Positions 37,480 to 47,570 of a stretch of DNA of 64,000 nt are shown here, in pieces. The DNA lies in NCBI GenBank assembly GCA_943788835.1, contig CALSRU010000004.1:552300-616299 (forward strand), read 5' to 3'. The notes beneath the pieces are model-generated. The model saw only the letters and a list, made by a program, of their open reading frames with translations. It searched no databases and was not told the origin of the DNA. Numbering within the stretch: the stretch's first letter is position 1; every line of letters starts with the position of its first letter. The DNA comes from an uncultured Pseudomonadales bacterium (lineage in GTDB: Bacteria > Pseudomonadota > Gammaproteobacteria > Pseudomonadales > UBA7434). The position numbers were made by a program, and so were the translations under genes.

Positions 37480-40400
37480 TTATGCCGTTGCGAGCTCCAT
37501 AGCCTCATCAATGTCAACGCTTACCAAGCGAGAACAACCTGGCTCATGCATGGTCACGCCCATTAAGTGATCTGCCATTTCCATAGTAATTTTATTATGC
37601 GTAATAAATATAAACTGCACCTTGCTCGACATCTCTTTGATGAGCCGCGCATAGCGCCCAGTATTTGCGTCATCGAGTGGAGCATCAACTTCATCGAGCA
37701 TACAAAATGGTGCTGGATTCAACTGAAATATTGAGAAGACCAGCGCGATCGCTGTAAGCGCCTTCTCGCCACCTGACAGCAAATGAATTGTGCTGTTTTT
37801 CTTGCCTGGCGGCTGAGCCATTATGGTAATGCCCGTATCTAACAGATCATCGCCTGTCATTTCTAGATAAGCTGCGCCACCACCAAAAACTTTGGGAAAC
37901 AACTCTTGCAGACTACTGTTTAACTCATCAAAAGTTTCTTTAAACAAATTGCGGGTTTCTTTGTCTATTTTATGAATCGCATTTTCCAGCGTAGTCAAGG
38001 CCGTTTCGAGCTCTTCATTTTGAGAATCAAGATGACGCTTGCGCTCAGACTCGGTAGTGTACTCGTCTATAGCCGCAAGATTAATTGCACCCAAACGCTC
38101 AATACGGCGCACCACTTCGTCGAGCCGAGCTTGCCACGCGTCTAACTCCGCCTCAGCCGGCATATTGCCGAGAACCCGCTCTAGTTCGAACCCTGACTCA
38201 ACTAATTGCTCTTCGATCGTTTTAGTTCGAACTTGCATCTCTTGACTATCGATGCGAGCTTTTTCCAGCTGATCGCGAAGCTGCGCAGTGCTTTGCTCAA
38301 CTCTATGACGATCTTGCTCAGCCGTTCGCTTGGCATGATCGATGGACTCAACGTTCGTGCGGGCTGCAGCCAACTGCTCTTCAACCTGCAAGCGAGCCTC
38401 TAGCTGCTCGGCCAACGTTGCCTTGTATCCAGCGATTGGCAAATCATTCTCGGCCTGCGCGGCACGTAAGCTTGCTTGGCGTTGCTCAAGTTGCTCTACT
38501 TGGCGGCCGAGTCGATCGACTCCACCCTCAACCGAATCAATTTGTGCTTTTAATCCTTCGACTCTCACCGCTACCGATTGCAACGCATCACGATCGGTTC
38601 GTGCCGATTCACGCGATGCCGTTAGTGCATCACGCGCCGAATCACGCTCAAGCAGCAGCGACTCCCGCTGCTCTTCAACAATCTGCATGGCCTCAATGGC
38701 GGCATCTAGTTGCACACGAGCATCGGATAAACCTTGACGCTGTTGCCGCTGATTACCCTCGGCCAGCATTATCTCTTCGTTGGTTCGCTTGCTGCGTGCT
38801 GCCACTTGCTCAATACTAGACTGGAGCGATTTAACTTCCGCCTGGGCACGACCCAACTCAGCCTGTGCCTGCGACTTCTCTTGCACATAGCGGTCTTTCT
38901 CTTGCTCGGCTTCTAACACTGCAGCCTCGCCCTGCTCTTGATCTAGCTGACAAGCTGAAAGTTCGGCTTCGGTTGCCCTCATATTCGTTTCGAGCTCGCT
39001 CAACTGCTGCTGGCGAGCAATGACGCCCTGACCGGCATCGGCGCTCTTGTAAACTCGCAACCAGTCAAGCCCTAGCCAGATACCCTCAGGCGTGACGATC
39101 GATTCGCCAGCGCCCAGCGCATGCTTTACCTGCATAGCAGCCACCAAAGTGTCGGCTGCATACACGTTGCTAAGCAGTGCCGGCACGCTATCCCCTTGCA
39201 CTTTAGAACTGATTTTTGGCAAGTTAACACGGCTATTGATAGCGGTATCTTGCGTTGGGCGAAGCTCAACAAAGCTCATATTGGCGTTGCCGAGATCCGC
39301 AATCGCATCACTAATGTTCTCGATGGATTCTACGGCTACAGCTTGCAGCGAACTACCCAAAATAGTTTCGACCGCCGTGTCCCAGCCATTATCAACTCGA
39401 AGCTGATCAAGAAGTCGCGGTGCGTCAGCTAGCTGATGTGTTTGCAGCCAACGCTGCGACTCGCCTTTATCGTCGCTCTGCGCAGCTTTTTGCAACGCCT
39501 CTAACGATGCATGCCTGCCGCGCTGCTGTTGGAAATCGCCGCGCAACCTGTCAAGCTCGATCCCGGTATCTTTTAGCTGGGCGCGCGATTGCGCTATCTG
39601 GGCGTTGCATTGCTGAATGGCTTCTTCGAGCTCGCTTACTCGCTTCTGACCTGCCAGCACAGCTGATTGCTGTTCTGCCAGTGGCGCCGTGTGATCTTGC
39701 CCATCAAGCTCTCTGCGCTCCTTCGTCAACCGCTCCATACGCGATGACAGACCCGTTAACGACTCTTCAATCTGGTCGATACGGGTGCGCTGTATCTCAG
39801 CATTTTTTTGCGGCTCAGCAGCGTTTTGATTAAATTCATCCCAACGATGCTGCCAGTCTTGCATAGCCGCTTCGGCGGTGGCCAATGCTGCACTCGAGAG
39901 AGACTCGGACTGCGACAAATCCTCATACTCGGGTTCAATAACCGCAAGCTCCGTGCGCCAACCTTCTAGCTTCGAGCGATCATCAACAAGATGCTGGCTA
40001 CTCTCAATGGCATTGCGCCCGGTTTCTGCGATATCTGCAGCCAGCTGCCTAGCACGCTGCTCACAGTGCTCAATAGACTGCTCTAGACGTGAAATGTCTG
40101 CGCCTAAGCCGTAATAGCTGGCCTGAACGTTATTAAAAGTATCGGTTTTTTCAATGTGGTCTTCTCGCAACTGTTCTAATTTAGCATCAATTGCATGTTG
40201 CTCGGCGATGGCGGCTTCAACATCGATTTCAAGGCGCGCTATGAGGTCACGCTGGCCGCTAGACTTATCACGCAGCAATTGCCAGTTAAGGCTCAGAGTT
40301 TGTGCCTTGAGCTCCCGCTCCTCGCCTTTAAATTCTTTATATTTTTCGGCGGCCGCTGCTTGGCGCTTTAATTTTTGCAGCTGTCTTTCTAGCTCTTCAC

Positions 40401-40992
40401 GTAGGTCTGTTAGACGCTCCAGATTTTCGCGAGTATGACGAATCCGTGTTTCAGTTTCACGGCGCCGCTCTTTGTATTTAGAGATGCCGGCTGCTTCCTC
40501 AATAAAAACCCTAAGCTCTTCAGGCTTAGACTCTATTAACCTAGAGATCATGCCTTGCTCTATGATGGCATAGCTGCGAGGACCAAGGCCGGTGCCTAAA
40601 AATATATCGGTAATATCACGTCGCCGGCATTTGGCTCCATTGAGAAAATACTGAGACTGCCCATCGCGAGTCACTTTGCGCTTGATTGAGATTTCACTGA
40701 ACGCGCCATATTCACCTTTGAGTGTGCCATCGCTATTATCGAAGACCAACTCAATTGAAGCTTGGCCGACCGGCTTGCGGGCGGTGGAGCCATTAAAAAT
40801 GACATCAGTCATCGACTCGCCGCGAAGATTTTTAGCCGAAGATTCGCCCATCACCCAACGGACAGCATCGATGATATTCGATTTACCACACCCATTAGGA
40901 CCAACGACAGCCACCAAATTTTTGTTGAGCTGGACGTTCGTGGGATCGACAAAAGATTTGAAACCAGCGAGCTTGATATTGTTTAGGCGCAT
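37480..40992 (-). CDS. smc: Chromosome segregation protein SMC
   Basis: The start is ATG 40992 (MRLNNIKLAGFKSFVDPTNV), the conserved SMC N-terminus; the frame is open 75 bases upstream. The 1170-residue ATPase has Walker A GPNGCGKSN (31-39), two long coiled coils separated by a hinge (about 500-640), and a C-terminal head with LLSGGEKALTAIAL and Walker B MLDEVDAPLDD. With ScpA and ScpB, not in the window, it loops and organises the chromosome. Confidence 0.97.
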   Translation of the reverse strand: MRLNNIKLAGFKSFVDPTNVQLNKNLVAVVGPNGCGKSNIIDAVRWVMGESSAKNLRGESMTDVIFNGSTARKPVGQASIELVFDNSDGTLKGEYGAFSEISIKRKVTRDGQSQYFLNGAKCRRRDITDIFLGTGLGPRSYAIIEQGMISRLIESKPEELRVFIEEAAGISKYKERRRETETRIRHTRENLERLTDLREELERQLQKLKRQAAAAEKYKEFKGEERELKAQTLSLNWQLLRDKSSGQRDLIARLEIDVEAAIAEQHAIDAKLEQLREDHIEKTDTFNNVQASYYGLGADISRLEQSIEHCEQRARQLAADIAETGRNAIESSQHLVDDRSKLEGWRTELAVIEPEYEDLSQSESLSSAALATAEAAMQDWQHRWDEFNQNAAEPQKNAEIQRTRIDQIEESLTGLSSRMERLTKERRELDGQDHTAPLAEQQSAVLAGQKRVSELEEAIQQCNAQIAQSRAQLKDTGIELDRLRGDFQQQRGRHASLEALQKAAQSDDKGESQRWLQTHQLADAPRLLDQLRVDNGWDTAVETILGSSLQAVAVESIENISDAIADLGNANMSFVELRPTQDTAINSRVNLPKISSKVQGDSVPALLSNVYAADTLVAAMQVKHALGAGESIVTPEGIWLGLDWLRVYKSADAGQGVIARQQQLSELETNMRATEAELSACQLDQEQGEAAVLEAEQEKDRYVQEKSQAQAELGRAQAEVKSLQSSIEQVAARSKRTNEEIMLAEGNQRQQRQGLSDARVQLDAAIEAMQIVEEQRESLLLERDSARDALTASRESARTDRDALQSVAVRVEGLKAQIDSVEGGVDRLGRQVEQLEQRQASLRAAQAENDLPIAGYKATLAEQLEARLQVEEQLAAARTNVESIDHAKRTAEQDRHRVEQSTAQLRDQLEKARIDSQEMQVRTKTIEEQLVESGFELERVLGNMPAEAELDAWQARLDEVVRRIERLGAINLAAIDEYTTESERKRHLDSQNEELETALTTLENAIHKIDKETRNLFKETFDELNSSLQELFPKVFGGGAAYLEMTGDDLLDTGITIMAQPPGKKNSTIHLLSGGEKALTAIALVFSIFQLNPAPFCMLDEVDAPLDDANTGRYARLIKEMSSKVQFIFITHNKITMEMADHLMGVTMHEPGCSRLVSVDIDEAMELATA

Positions 40993-41288
40993 AGCATTTA
41001 TGTCTAGTATTAGGTTTATGCAACTTAATCTGCACACCCCCCTGGAAAGCGAACAGAAATCAACCAATTCAAGCCTTGTATTTGCTTAAATTGTGGCTAA
41101 CGACCAGCCGTGCTTATGATGCACTGATGCGGAAACGAAGACAATCCTGAAACCACATATTGTGGTAATAAACGCGAATTAATCTACAGGTTGTGGATGA
41201 AAGGATTTTTTGCTCACTAGTTATCCACAGACAGTCGGGCTAATAAGGCCCGCGACGCGAGCATACCGCTGGCGGGCAGCACTGAAAA
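40993..41288. other. Gap between ccmI and smc with DnaA-box-like sites
   Basis: A perfect DnaA box TTATCCACA lies at 41221-41229 and a one-mismatch box on the other strand at 41192-41200. A six-base-pair hairpin (41236-41252, no T run) follows ccmI. The smc promoter should lie here. Confidence 0.4.
41221..41229 (+). promoter_or_regulatory. Perfect DnaA box upstream of smc
   Basis: TTATCCACA matches the consensus DnaA box. A second, reversed near-match (TCATCCACA) lies 20 bases away. Two boxes are too few for an origin; DnaA-linked control of smc is possible, but a chance match cannot be excluded. Confidence 0.4.
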
Positions 41289-42728
41289 TCAATCCCGCAG
41301 TGTGTTAATAACCAATGATGTCGCTTGAACATCCACTGAGCCTTGTTCGACGGGCTCACCGCGAATGACGTCTACTAGCACCTGCGGCGAATCAACATCG
41401 CCTTGCTGCGCAAATGGCTGCCCTGAACGCGCGAGTCGCGCACCCACAACGACTTGCTCAGCCTGCGCGATCGACCTCCCTGCCATCATGTCCTGATCGG
41501 TTAGTTGCAGCGTGACGGGCAAGTCCGCGAGCGTAACCCGTTTAGCCGCAAGCGGCATGCGAGTGCCATCGGCCGGACGCGCATAAATGAATACCGGGGT
41601 AGACGGCGCATCCGTCGAGCGAACGTGCTCGGCGGCTAGACTAATCGTTAATTGCACAAATGCAGAGATCGCAATGCCTGACCTAGATCCCTCGGCATTG
41701 GACTGCCGCAGAGCCTGCGCCATTTCACCATCTGTTGCGCCCTCTGCCTCAACAAGCTGCAGACGCGCTGCCCTCAACCCGTTCTCAATCATGGTGCGCT
41801 CATTACTTCCCTGCCCATAAGCTTGTGACGCCTGCGTCCAGTATCCAATGGCCTTTTGCCACTGCTGGGCTTGATAAGCGCGAATACCCGCCAGGCCCAA
41901 AGCCCGCGGCTCGGCCGGATCAATGCTCAATGCTCGGTCTAGCCATTGTGACGCCTCAGTAATAAAGGTTTGATCGGCACGCTGCCCGAGCGCCTGCGCC
42001 TGCAAGTAATAGGTTTCGGCTAACTGCGCCATAATCGATGCGCTATCGGGGGCAATGGTGAGTAGACGCAGATAGACCTGAGCGGCTTCATCCCACTGGT
42101 TGAGCCCCGCAAGCACATCAGCATGCAAACTCAACAGCTGAGGGTCAGGTGCCAATGAACTTGTTTGCGCATCTAGCACCGAGGCTAAACGCATAACCTC
42201 GCGCTGACGACCTTGCACATCGCCAGCTTGCCGGACCTTCTCGAGTTGTAATAAAACCACACGTTGATCAGCCGAGCCCAGCGAAAATCCGCCGGGCATG
42301 TACAAAGTCAAGGCTACGACGGGCACCAGCAAGCTGACCAATAAAAGCACCCATTGTTGCACTCGACGAGCGCCTGCTCGACCCGCAGGGACACCGCTAT
42401 CTAACGTATTTTTGTTCGGTATCGCAGAGGCACTTTCAAGTTCTGAAATAACCTGCTGCTGACCTTCTAGCACCAGAGATTCATATTCATCCGCTGCAAT
42501 GAGCCCTTCCTCTAACTGCGCCTGCCATTCACTGCGTTTATGGTGAAAAAGGGCTAAGTTACTTTGCTCTCGCGCATCAATACTGGCGTTGATTACAGGC
42601 TCTGAGCTACTCTCAGCAGAGGCCGTGCGCCAGGTAAACCGACCCACTGCTAATAAGACAAGCAAAGCCATCGAGGACGCTGCAGCCAAAAGCTCAGGCC
42701 ATGCGAGCCAACTATTTATCATGTTCAT
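41289..42728 (-). CDS. ccmI: Cytochrome c biogenesis protein CcmI
   Basis: A 479-residue protein with two N-terminal membrane helices flanking a cytoplasmic loop, then a periplasmic TPR region (about 180-310; repeats such as WLDRALSIDPAEPRALGLAG) and a C-terminal domain with beta-rich sequence. It chaperones apocytochrome c and delivers it to the CcmF/CcmH haem lyase. It is the last gene of the ccm operon; its start overlaps ccmH by 17 bases. Confidence 0.92.
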   Translation of the reverse strand: MNMINSWLAWPELLAAASSMALLVLLAVGRFTWRTASAESSSEPVINASIDAREQSNLALFHHKRSEWQAQLEEGLIAADEYESLVLEGQQQVISELESASAIPNKNTLDSGVPAGRAGARRVQQWVLLLVSLLVPVVALTLYMPGGFSLGSADQRVVLLQLEKVRQAGDVQGRQREVMRLASVLDAQTSSLAPDPQLLSLHADVLAGLNQWDEAAQVYLRLLTIAPDSASIMAQLAETYYLQAQALGQRADQTFITEASQWLDRALSIDPAEPRALGLAGIRAYQAQQWQKAIGYWTQASQAYGQGSNERTMIENGLRAARLQLVEAEGATDGEMAQALRQSNAEGSRSGIAISAFVQLTISLAAEHVRSTDAPSTPVFIYARPADGTRMPLAAKRVTLADLPVTLQLTDQDMMAGRSIAQAEQVVVGARLARSGQPFAQQGDVDSPQVLVDVIRGEPVEQGSVDVQATSLVINTLRD

Positions 42729-43371
42729 GCGTACGCTCTAATTCGGCAATATGACGATCAAGGGCATCAACCTTCATAGAGATAGGCTCGGTGCCGGCAT
42801 TAACTGCGTCAATCTTTTGTAAGTTAAGCTCATGCTCAAAACTGGAATGAGCCAAGCCTGAGGGCTTGCCGGTCATGCGCCAAATAATTAAGCCGCTAAT
42901 CAACAGCAAACCCAATGGCAAAAGCCACAATGCCAAAGTGAATCGCGTTAATGGTGGCTGATACAGAACAAAAGTACCATAGCGCGCGGTCATAAAATCT
43001 CTAATTTCTTGGTCGCTATAGCCTTCATCTAATAAACTAAATAATTCATTGCGCAGATCCTCCGCAATCGGCGCATCGGAATCAGACAAGTTTTGATTTT
43101 GACACTTGGGGCAGCGCAACTCATTAATAAGCGCGTAATAGCGTGACCGCATTGTGCTGCTGCCAAATGCCCGCAACTCATTACTTTCACTAACATCCTC
43201 GGCAGACATTTGTGTGCTAACGTCAATCGGCGTCTGAGCCAGCTGCGCAGTGGCATTTATAGAGAGTCCCAATGCTATGCACCCTACCCAAAAGGCCAGG
43301 ACAGATTTCAGGCGCTGACTAAACCTTATCGATGGGCGACGCCCAATAAGCCGGTAGCTTACTTTTAGCAT
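42712..43371 (-). CDS. ccmH: Cytochrome c maturation protein CcmH
   Basis: I place the start at 43371 because it gives a normal signal peptide (SVLAFWVGCIALGLSINATA) and clears the ccmG stop; an ATG at 43419 with AGGG before it is an alternative. The 219-residue protein has the redox motif LRCPKCQ (C87/C90), a three-helix CcmH domain and a C-terminal membrane helix. It reduces apocytochrome cysteines as part of the haem lyase complex. It is the short, CcmL-like form with a separate CcmI. Confidence 0.92.
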   Translation of the reverse strand: MLKVSYRLIGRRPSIRFSQRLKSVLAFWVGCIALGLSINATAQLAQTPIDVSTQMSAEDVSESNELRAFGSSTMRSRYYALINELRCPKCQNQNLSDSDAPIAEDLRNELFSLLDEGYSDQEIRDFMTARYGTFVLYQPPLTRFTLALWLLPLGLLLISGLIIWRMTGKPSGLAHSSFEHELNLQKIDAVNAGTEPISMKVDALDRHIAELERTHEHDK

Positions 43372-43382
43372 GCCAACGACAA

Positions 43383-43961
43383 TCACAGCGCCGCACGCTG
43401 CGTTTGAGCGACCGGCCATGGCAACCCTAACGGCTCAATTTTCTCACGCCATACCTTTTCATTCAGAATACCCACATGTCGATAACGAATGATGCCTTGC
43501 GCATCAATCACATAGGTTTCAGGTGCCCCGTACACGCCTAGATCAAGCCCTAATGACCCTTTAAAGTCAAAAATATTCAGACGATACGGATTGCCCAGAC
43601 GCTGTAACCACTGCATCGCCGCTGCTCGCTCATCTTTATAATTTAAACCAAAAATGGGTACACCCTGACTGGCCAATTCGTTTAAGTAAGCATGCTCAGC
43701 ACGGCATGCAATACACCATGTTGCCCAAACATTGAGTAACGCCGCTTGACCCACAATATCTGCGGCAACCACGACCTGTTCGGCATTCATCAGACGACTC
43801 AGGTTAAACGCTGGGAGAGATTGACCGATCATCGCTGACGGTAAATTCGAAGGATCATATTCACCACTGCCCATACGCTTTTCTAAGGTCAAAAAAACCA
43901 GGGCAACCACCGCGAAAATCAGTAGTGGTATAAAAAGTCGGAGACGAGCATTCATTGACAA
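43383..43961 (-). CDS. ccmG: Thiol-disulfide protein CcmG/DsbE
   Basis: A 192-residue periplasmic thioredoxin held by an N-terminal helix (FIPLLIFAVVALVFLTL). The active site is WCIAC (C83/C86), followed by the acidic RAEH of CcmG. GAPETYVIDAQGIIRYRHVG is the cis-proline region. It keeps apocytochrome cysteines reduced for haem attachment. Confidence 0.94.
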   Translation of the reverse strand: MSMNARLRLFIPLLIFAVVALVFLTLEKRMGSGEYDPSNLPSAMIGQSLPAFNLSRLMNAEQVVVAADIVGQAALLNVWATWCIACRAEHAYLNELASQGVPIFGLNYKDERAAAMQWLQRLGNPYRLNIFDFKGSLGLDLGVYGAPETYVIDAQGIIRYRHVGILNEKVWREKIEPLGLPWPVAQTQRAAL

Positions 43962-44015
43962 CGAATCACTATAGATAGGCTAGTTAATAGATAAATTTTT
44001 GTTTGCGTCATCAGG

Positions 44016-46067
44016 CTATACCATAGCCTGCTCATTACTGGCCACTGTGCCAGACGGCGAATCCGTACGAACCGGCTGCCTAGTCATGTAGCGCTTATCG
44101 ATCACTACCAACAGACCACCAGCGGCCATCATCAATGCACCCAGCCAAATACAGCGAATGAAGGGCTTCACGTAGATGCGCACTGCCCATTGCTCACTCT
44201 CTAAAGAGTCGCCCAATGATACGTACAAGTCACGCGTTAACCTGCCATGAATACCCGCTTCGGTCATGACATTCTTTGCCGCATAATAAAAACGTTTTTC
44301 CGGCTGCAAACGAATCGACAAACCATTGATCAATGCGCCTTCATTAAGCCTACCGACGCCAAAGGTTGCCATAGTGGCTGAGTAATTGGGGCCTTGAACA
44401 TCCTCTAACTTTTCCAGCACAAAACGATAGCCGGCAACGTCGGCAACCGCCCCAGGTGCCATGGCTAATTCTTTTTGCACACTGTAGCTTGAAGTCAAAC
44501 CAATGCCTAGCGCCATCACCGCGATGCCGCTATGCGCAATAACCATACCCCAATAACTGCGCGAAAGTGAAAGCAAACCCTGCCTGCTGCTCAACTTCTT
44601 CGCTCTGGCAAACCGACGCGCCTTCAAGCCTGCATGCGTCAGCGTCATTAACAACAACCAGCTACTCAATGTAACCGTAACAAACGCTCCAAAGCGCCAC
44701 TGCGTGGCGTAGCGCTGCGACAAAAAAGCTACCGCAAGCAGGGCAAGCAGCAAGGCTACGATCGAGACAATATACCAAGGCCGAACCAGCACTGGTGTAA
44801 GCCGGTTATGCTTCCAATTGAGATAGGGTGCAACACCCATGAACAGCATGAGCAAGACCATTAAAGGCAAAAACAGTTTGTTAAAATACGGCGGCCCAAC
44901 TGAGTAACTACCAAGATCCAAAGCACTCATCACCAAAGGAAACAGGGTACCAATGAGAACCACGGCCAACGAAACCGCCAGTAAGCTGTTGTTGATCAAT
45001 AGCCAACTCTCGCGCGATAACAACTTGAATGTGGCCAGTGGCTTTATAGTGGGCGCGCGCAGAGCATAGAGCAACAACGAACCGCCGACGGTAACAGCCA
45101 AGAACAATAAAATAAACATACCTCGGGTTGGATCTGAAGCAAACGCATGTACCGAAACGAGTATTCCCGATCGAACTAAAAAGGTACCGAGCAAACTTAG
45201 CGAAAAAGCCAAAATTGCTAACAGGACTGTCCAGCTGCGAAAAACGCCGCGCTTCTCGGTTGCCGCTAGCGAGTGGATTAAAGCCGTACCCGCGAGCCAC
45301 GGCATAAAAGAAGCGTTCTCTACTGGATCCCAGAACCACCATCCACCCCAGCCAAGCTCGTAATAAGCCCACCAACTGCCCAACGCAATTCCAACTGTTA
45401 AAAACAGCCATGCCACTGTAGTCCAAGGTCGCGTCCAACGAGCCCATGCGGCGTCAAGCTTGCCACCGATCAAAGCGGCAATGGCGAAAGCAAAAGCCAC
45501 CGCAAACCCTACGTAGCCTATGTACAACAGCGGCGGATGCAAAATCAAACCAATATCTTGCAGCAAGGGGTTAAGATCATTACCCTCTAACGGTGGGCTA
45601 ATCAGATTACGCTCGAACGGATTGGAGGTGAAAATGATGAACAGTAAAAAGCCAACGGCAATACCTCCGAGCACAGCCAGTACTCGGGCATGCATATCAG
45701 ACGGCAAGCTTTTTCCGAGGTAGGCCACTGCAAGCGTCCAACTCGCTAAAATAAAGACCCACAACAACAGTGAACCTTCATGATTGCCCCACACGGCACT
45801 GAATTTATAATAACTTGGTAAGGCTGTATTAGAGTGCTGCGCAACAAGCACCACACTAAAGTCATCGTGTAGGAATGAGTATGTGAGGCAGGCAAACGCG
45901 ACAGCTAAAAACAACCACAGGCCGCTGCTTAACAGCGGACCGCTGCGCTGCAACAAATGCCAGCGTCCTGCTGCACCCGCCATAGGCAAAACGGTCAGCG
46001 CGATCGCTATGGGAAGACATAAAAGTAAGGCTAAGTGACCTATTTCGGGTATAACGCTTATCATCAA
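44016..46067 (-). CDS. ccmF: Haem lyase subunit CcmF
   Basis: A 683-residue integral membrane protein with about 15 helices and the WWD haem-handling motif GWGGWWFWDPVEN (239-251). Conserved histidines flank it. It transfers haem from holo-CcmE to apocytochrome c with CcmH/I. Its ATG overlaps the ccmE stop by four bases. Confidence 0.96.
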   Translation of the reverse strand: MMISVIPEIGHLALLLCLPIAIALTVLPMAGAAGRWHLLQRSGPLLSSGLWLFLAVAFACLTYSFLHDDFSVVLVAQHSNTALPSYYKFSAVWGNHEGSLLLWVFILASWTLAVAYLGKSLPSDMHARVLAVLGGIAVGFLLFIIFTSNPFERNLISPPLEGNDLNPLLQDIGLILHPPLLYIGYVGFAVAFAFAIAALIGGKLDAAWARWTRPWTTVAWLFLTVGIALGSWWAYYELGWGGWWFWDPVENASFMPWLAGTALIHSLAATEKRGVFRSWTVLLAILAFSLSLLGTFLVRSGILVSVHAFASDPTRGMFILLFLAVTVGGSLLLYALRAPTIKPLATFKLLSRESWLLINNSLLAVSLAVVLIGTLFPLVMSALDLGSYSVGPPYFNKLFLPLMVLLMLFMGVAPYLNWKHNRLTPVLVRPWYIVSIVALLLALLAVAFLSQRYATQWRFGAFVTVTLSSWLLLMTLTHAGLKARRFARAKKLSSRQGLLSLSRSYWGMVIAHSGIAVMALGIGLTSSYSVQKELAMAPGAVADVAGYRFVLEKLEDVQGPNYSATMATFGVGRLNEGALINGLSIRLQPEKRFYYAAKNVMTEAGIHGRLTRDLYVSLGDSLESEQWAVRIYVKPFIRCIWLGALMMAAGGLLVVIDKRYMTRQPVRTDSPSGTVASNEQAMV

Positions 46068-46552
46068 TATTCGCTTGCTGGGTCGCTGTCGTTATCGTCT
46101 GAGTAGCTGCTTTTATAGTCGCTTGCCGATTTTCCCTCAAGCGCCTTAGCCACTTCGGGCGGCATATATTTTTCATCGTGTTTCGCTAAGACCTGCTCGG
46201 CCATAAAAATACCCTCGGCATTCAACACGCCCGTGGCCACTGCGCCCGCATCTTCAGCAAACAGATCAGGCAATATGCCTTGGTACTGCACCGCTACGTC
46301 CGCACTGTAGTCTGTTAGCACAAAGGTCACCGCCAACGTCTCTGCATCGCGCACAATACTACCCGGGACAACCATGCCGCCAACTCGAATTTTACGGCCC
46401 AATGGTGCCTCACCCGCTGCAATGCGCTCAGGCTCATAGAACAGGTTTAAGTTGTCTTTGAGGGCCGTGGTGATAAGCGCTGTGGCTAAACTTGCGCCGA
46501 CCACAATCACCGCCACAATCATCAAACGTTGCTTACGAAGTGGGTGCATCAC
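46064..46552 (-). CDS. ccmE: Haem chaperone CcmE
   Basis: A 162-residue protein with one N-terminal membrane helix and an OB-fold domain. The covalent haem site is H125 in KHDEKY, with Y129 completing the HxxxY motif. The acidic tail (DDNDSDP) is disordered. It ferries haem from CcmC to CcmF. It abuts ccmD with a one-base overlap. Confidence 0.96.
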   Translation of the reverse strand: MMHPLRKQRLMIVAVIVVGASLATALITTALKDNLNLFYEPERIAAGEAPLGRKIRVGGMVVPGSIVRDAETLAVTFVLTDYSADVAVQYQGILPDLFAEDAGAVATGVLNAEGIFMAEQVLAKHDEKYMPPEVAKALEGKSASDYKSSYSDDNDSDPASEY

Positions 46553-46770
46553 TATTTATCAACCTGTGCAGACTTAGCCGATAATGGTGTTGCATTTTGT
46601 TGCAACGCAGCCACGGCACTTCTTTTAATTCGGGCAAGCTCACGGCGATAACGCAAAAGAGGCTGCAAAACTAGAACCCCCAAAACCAAAAAACTAATGC
46701 CATAGGCACTCCATACGAAGTTGCCATGACCTGCCATGCGCCATAGCTCAGCAAAAGAATCAAAATACAC
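46552..46770 (-). CDS. ccmD: Haem exporter accessory protein CcmD
   Basis: A 72-residue protein with one membrane helix (FVWSAYGISFLVLGVLVLQP) followed by a basic stretch (RYRRELARIKR). It helps release holo-CcmE from the CcmABC complex. Sequence is poorly conserved in general, and the call rests on size, topology and position. Confidence 0.9.
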   Translation of the reverse strand: MYFDSFAELWRMAGHGNFVWSAYGISFLVLGVLVLQPLLRYRRELARIKRSAVAALQQNATPLSAKSAQVDK

Positions 46771-46816
46771 GCGCTATCTCTCTATATAAAAACGTTTTAT
46801 GTAAACCGATGACTCA

Positions 46817-47569
46817 TCATCGAAGCTTGTTTGTGGCGTACTCGGCCAACCAATTACTGCGACCTTCGCCCAACACAATTTGCAGTCGAAGCTGTAAGAT
46901 CACCATAGCCGCAAATACAAAATAAGTGCCGATAATCGCGAGCAACAGCGGCTGCAGCATCTCACTAGCAATTGCCGACTGCTCGGTAAATTTAATCGAT
47001 GCCGGCTGATGCAGGCTAGACCACCAATCGACGGATTTGTAGATGATTGGAATATTAACGGTACCTGCTAACGCCACGACAGCCGCTGCTCGATTGCCGT
47101 TGCGGCGATTATTGTAAGCATCGTACAGCGCCATCACCCCCAAATATAAAAAGAACAGGATTAGCATGGAGGTTAAACGTGCATCTTGCCAAACCCAGTA
47201 GGCGCCCCAAGTGGGCTTGCCCCAGATAGCACCTGTCACTAACGCCAAAAATGTGAGCGCAGCACCCACCGGTGCAATCGCTCGCATGACCATGTCGGCA
47301 ACTTTCATGCGCCAAATCATGGCAACCGCTCCAGCGACAGCCATCACATAGTAGGCCGCCAACGCAACGACAGCCGTGGGCACGTGGATATACATAATGC
47401 GAAAGCTATTACCTTGCTTATAGTCAGGTGGCACAAACGCCAATCCCCATACTAACGCGACTATCAGCACCAACAGCCCTAAACCTAAGAGCCAAGGCAG
47501 CCAGCGATCGAGCTTTGCCAACAGCCACTTAGGCGAACCCAAGCGATGAAACCACTGCCAATTTGCCAT
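46817..47569 (-). CDS. ccmC: Haem exporter protein CcmC
   Basis: A 250-residue, six-helix protein with the tryptophan-rich WGKPTWGAYWVWQDARLTS motif in its periplasmic loop and conserved histidines (IHVPTAV; the later HQP). It loads haem onto CcmE. It lies 1 base after ccmB. Confidence 0.96.
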   Translation of the reverse strand: MANWQWFHRLGSPKWLLAKLDRWLPWLLGLGLLVLIVALVWGLAFVPPDYKQGNSFRIMYIHVPTAVVALAAYYVMAVAGAVAMIWRMKVADMVMRAIAPVGAALTFLALVTGAIWGKPTWGAYWVWQDARLTSMLILFFLYLGVMALYDAYNNRRNGNRAAAVVALAGTVNIPIIYKSVDWWSSLHQPASIKFTEQSAIASEMLQPLLLAIIGTYFVFAAMVILQLRLQIVLGEGRSNWLAEYATNKLR

Positions 47570-47570
47570 A

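Noticed and set aside
41236-41252. Six-base-pair hairpin after ccmI
   Set aside because: No T run on either strand; too weak to call as a terminator.
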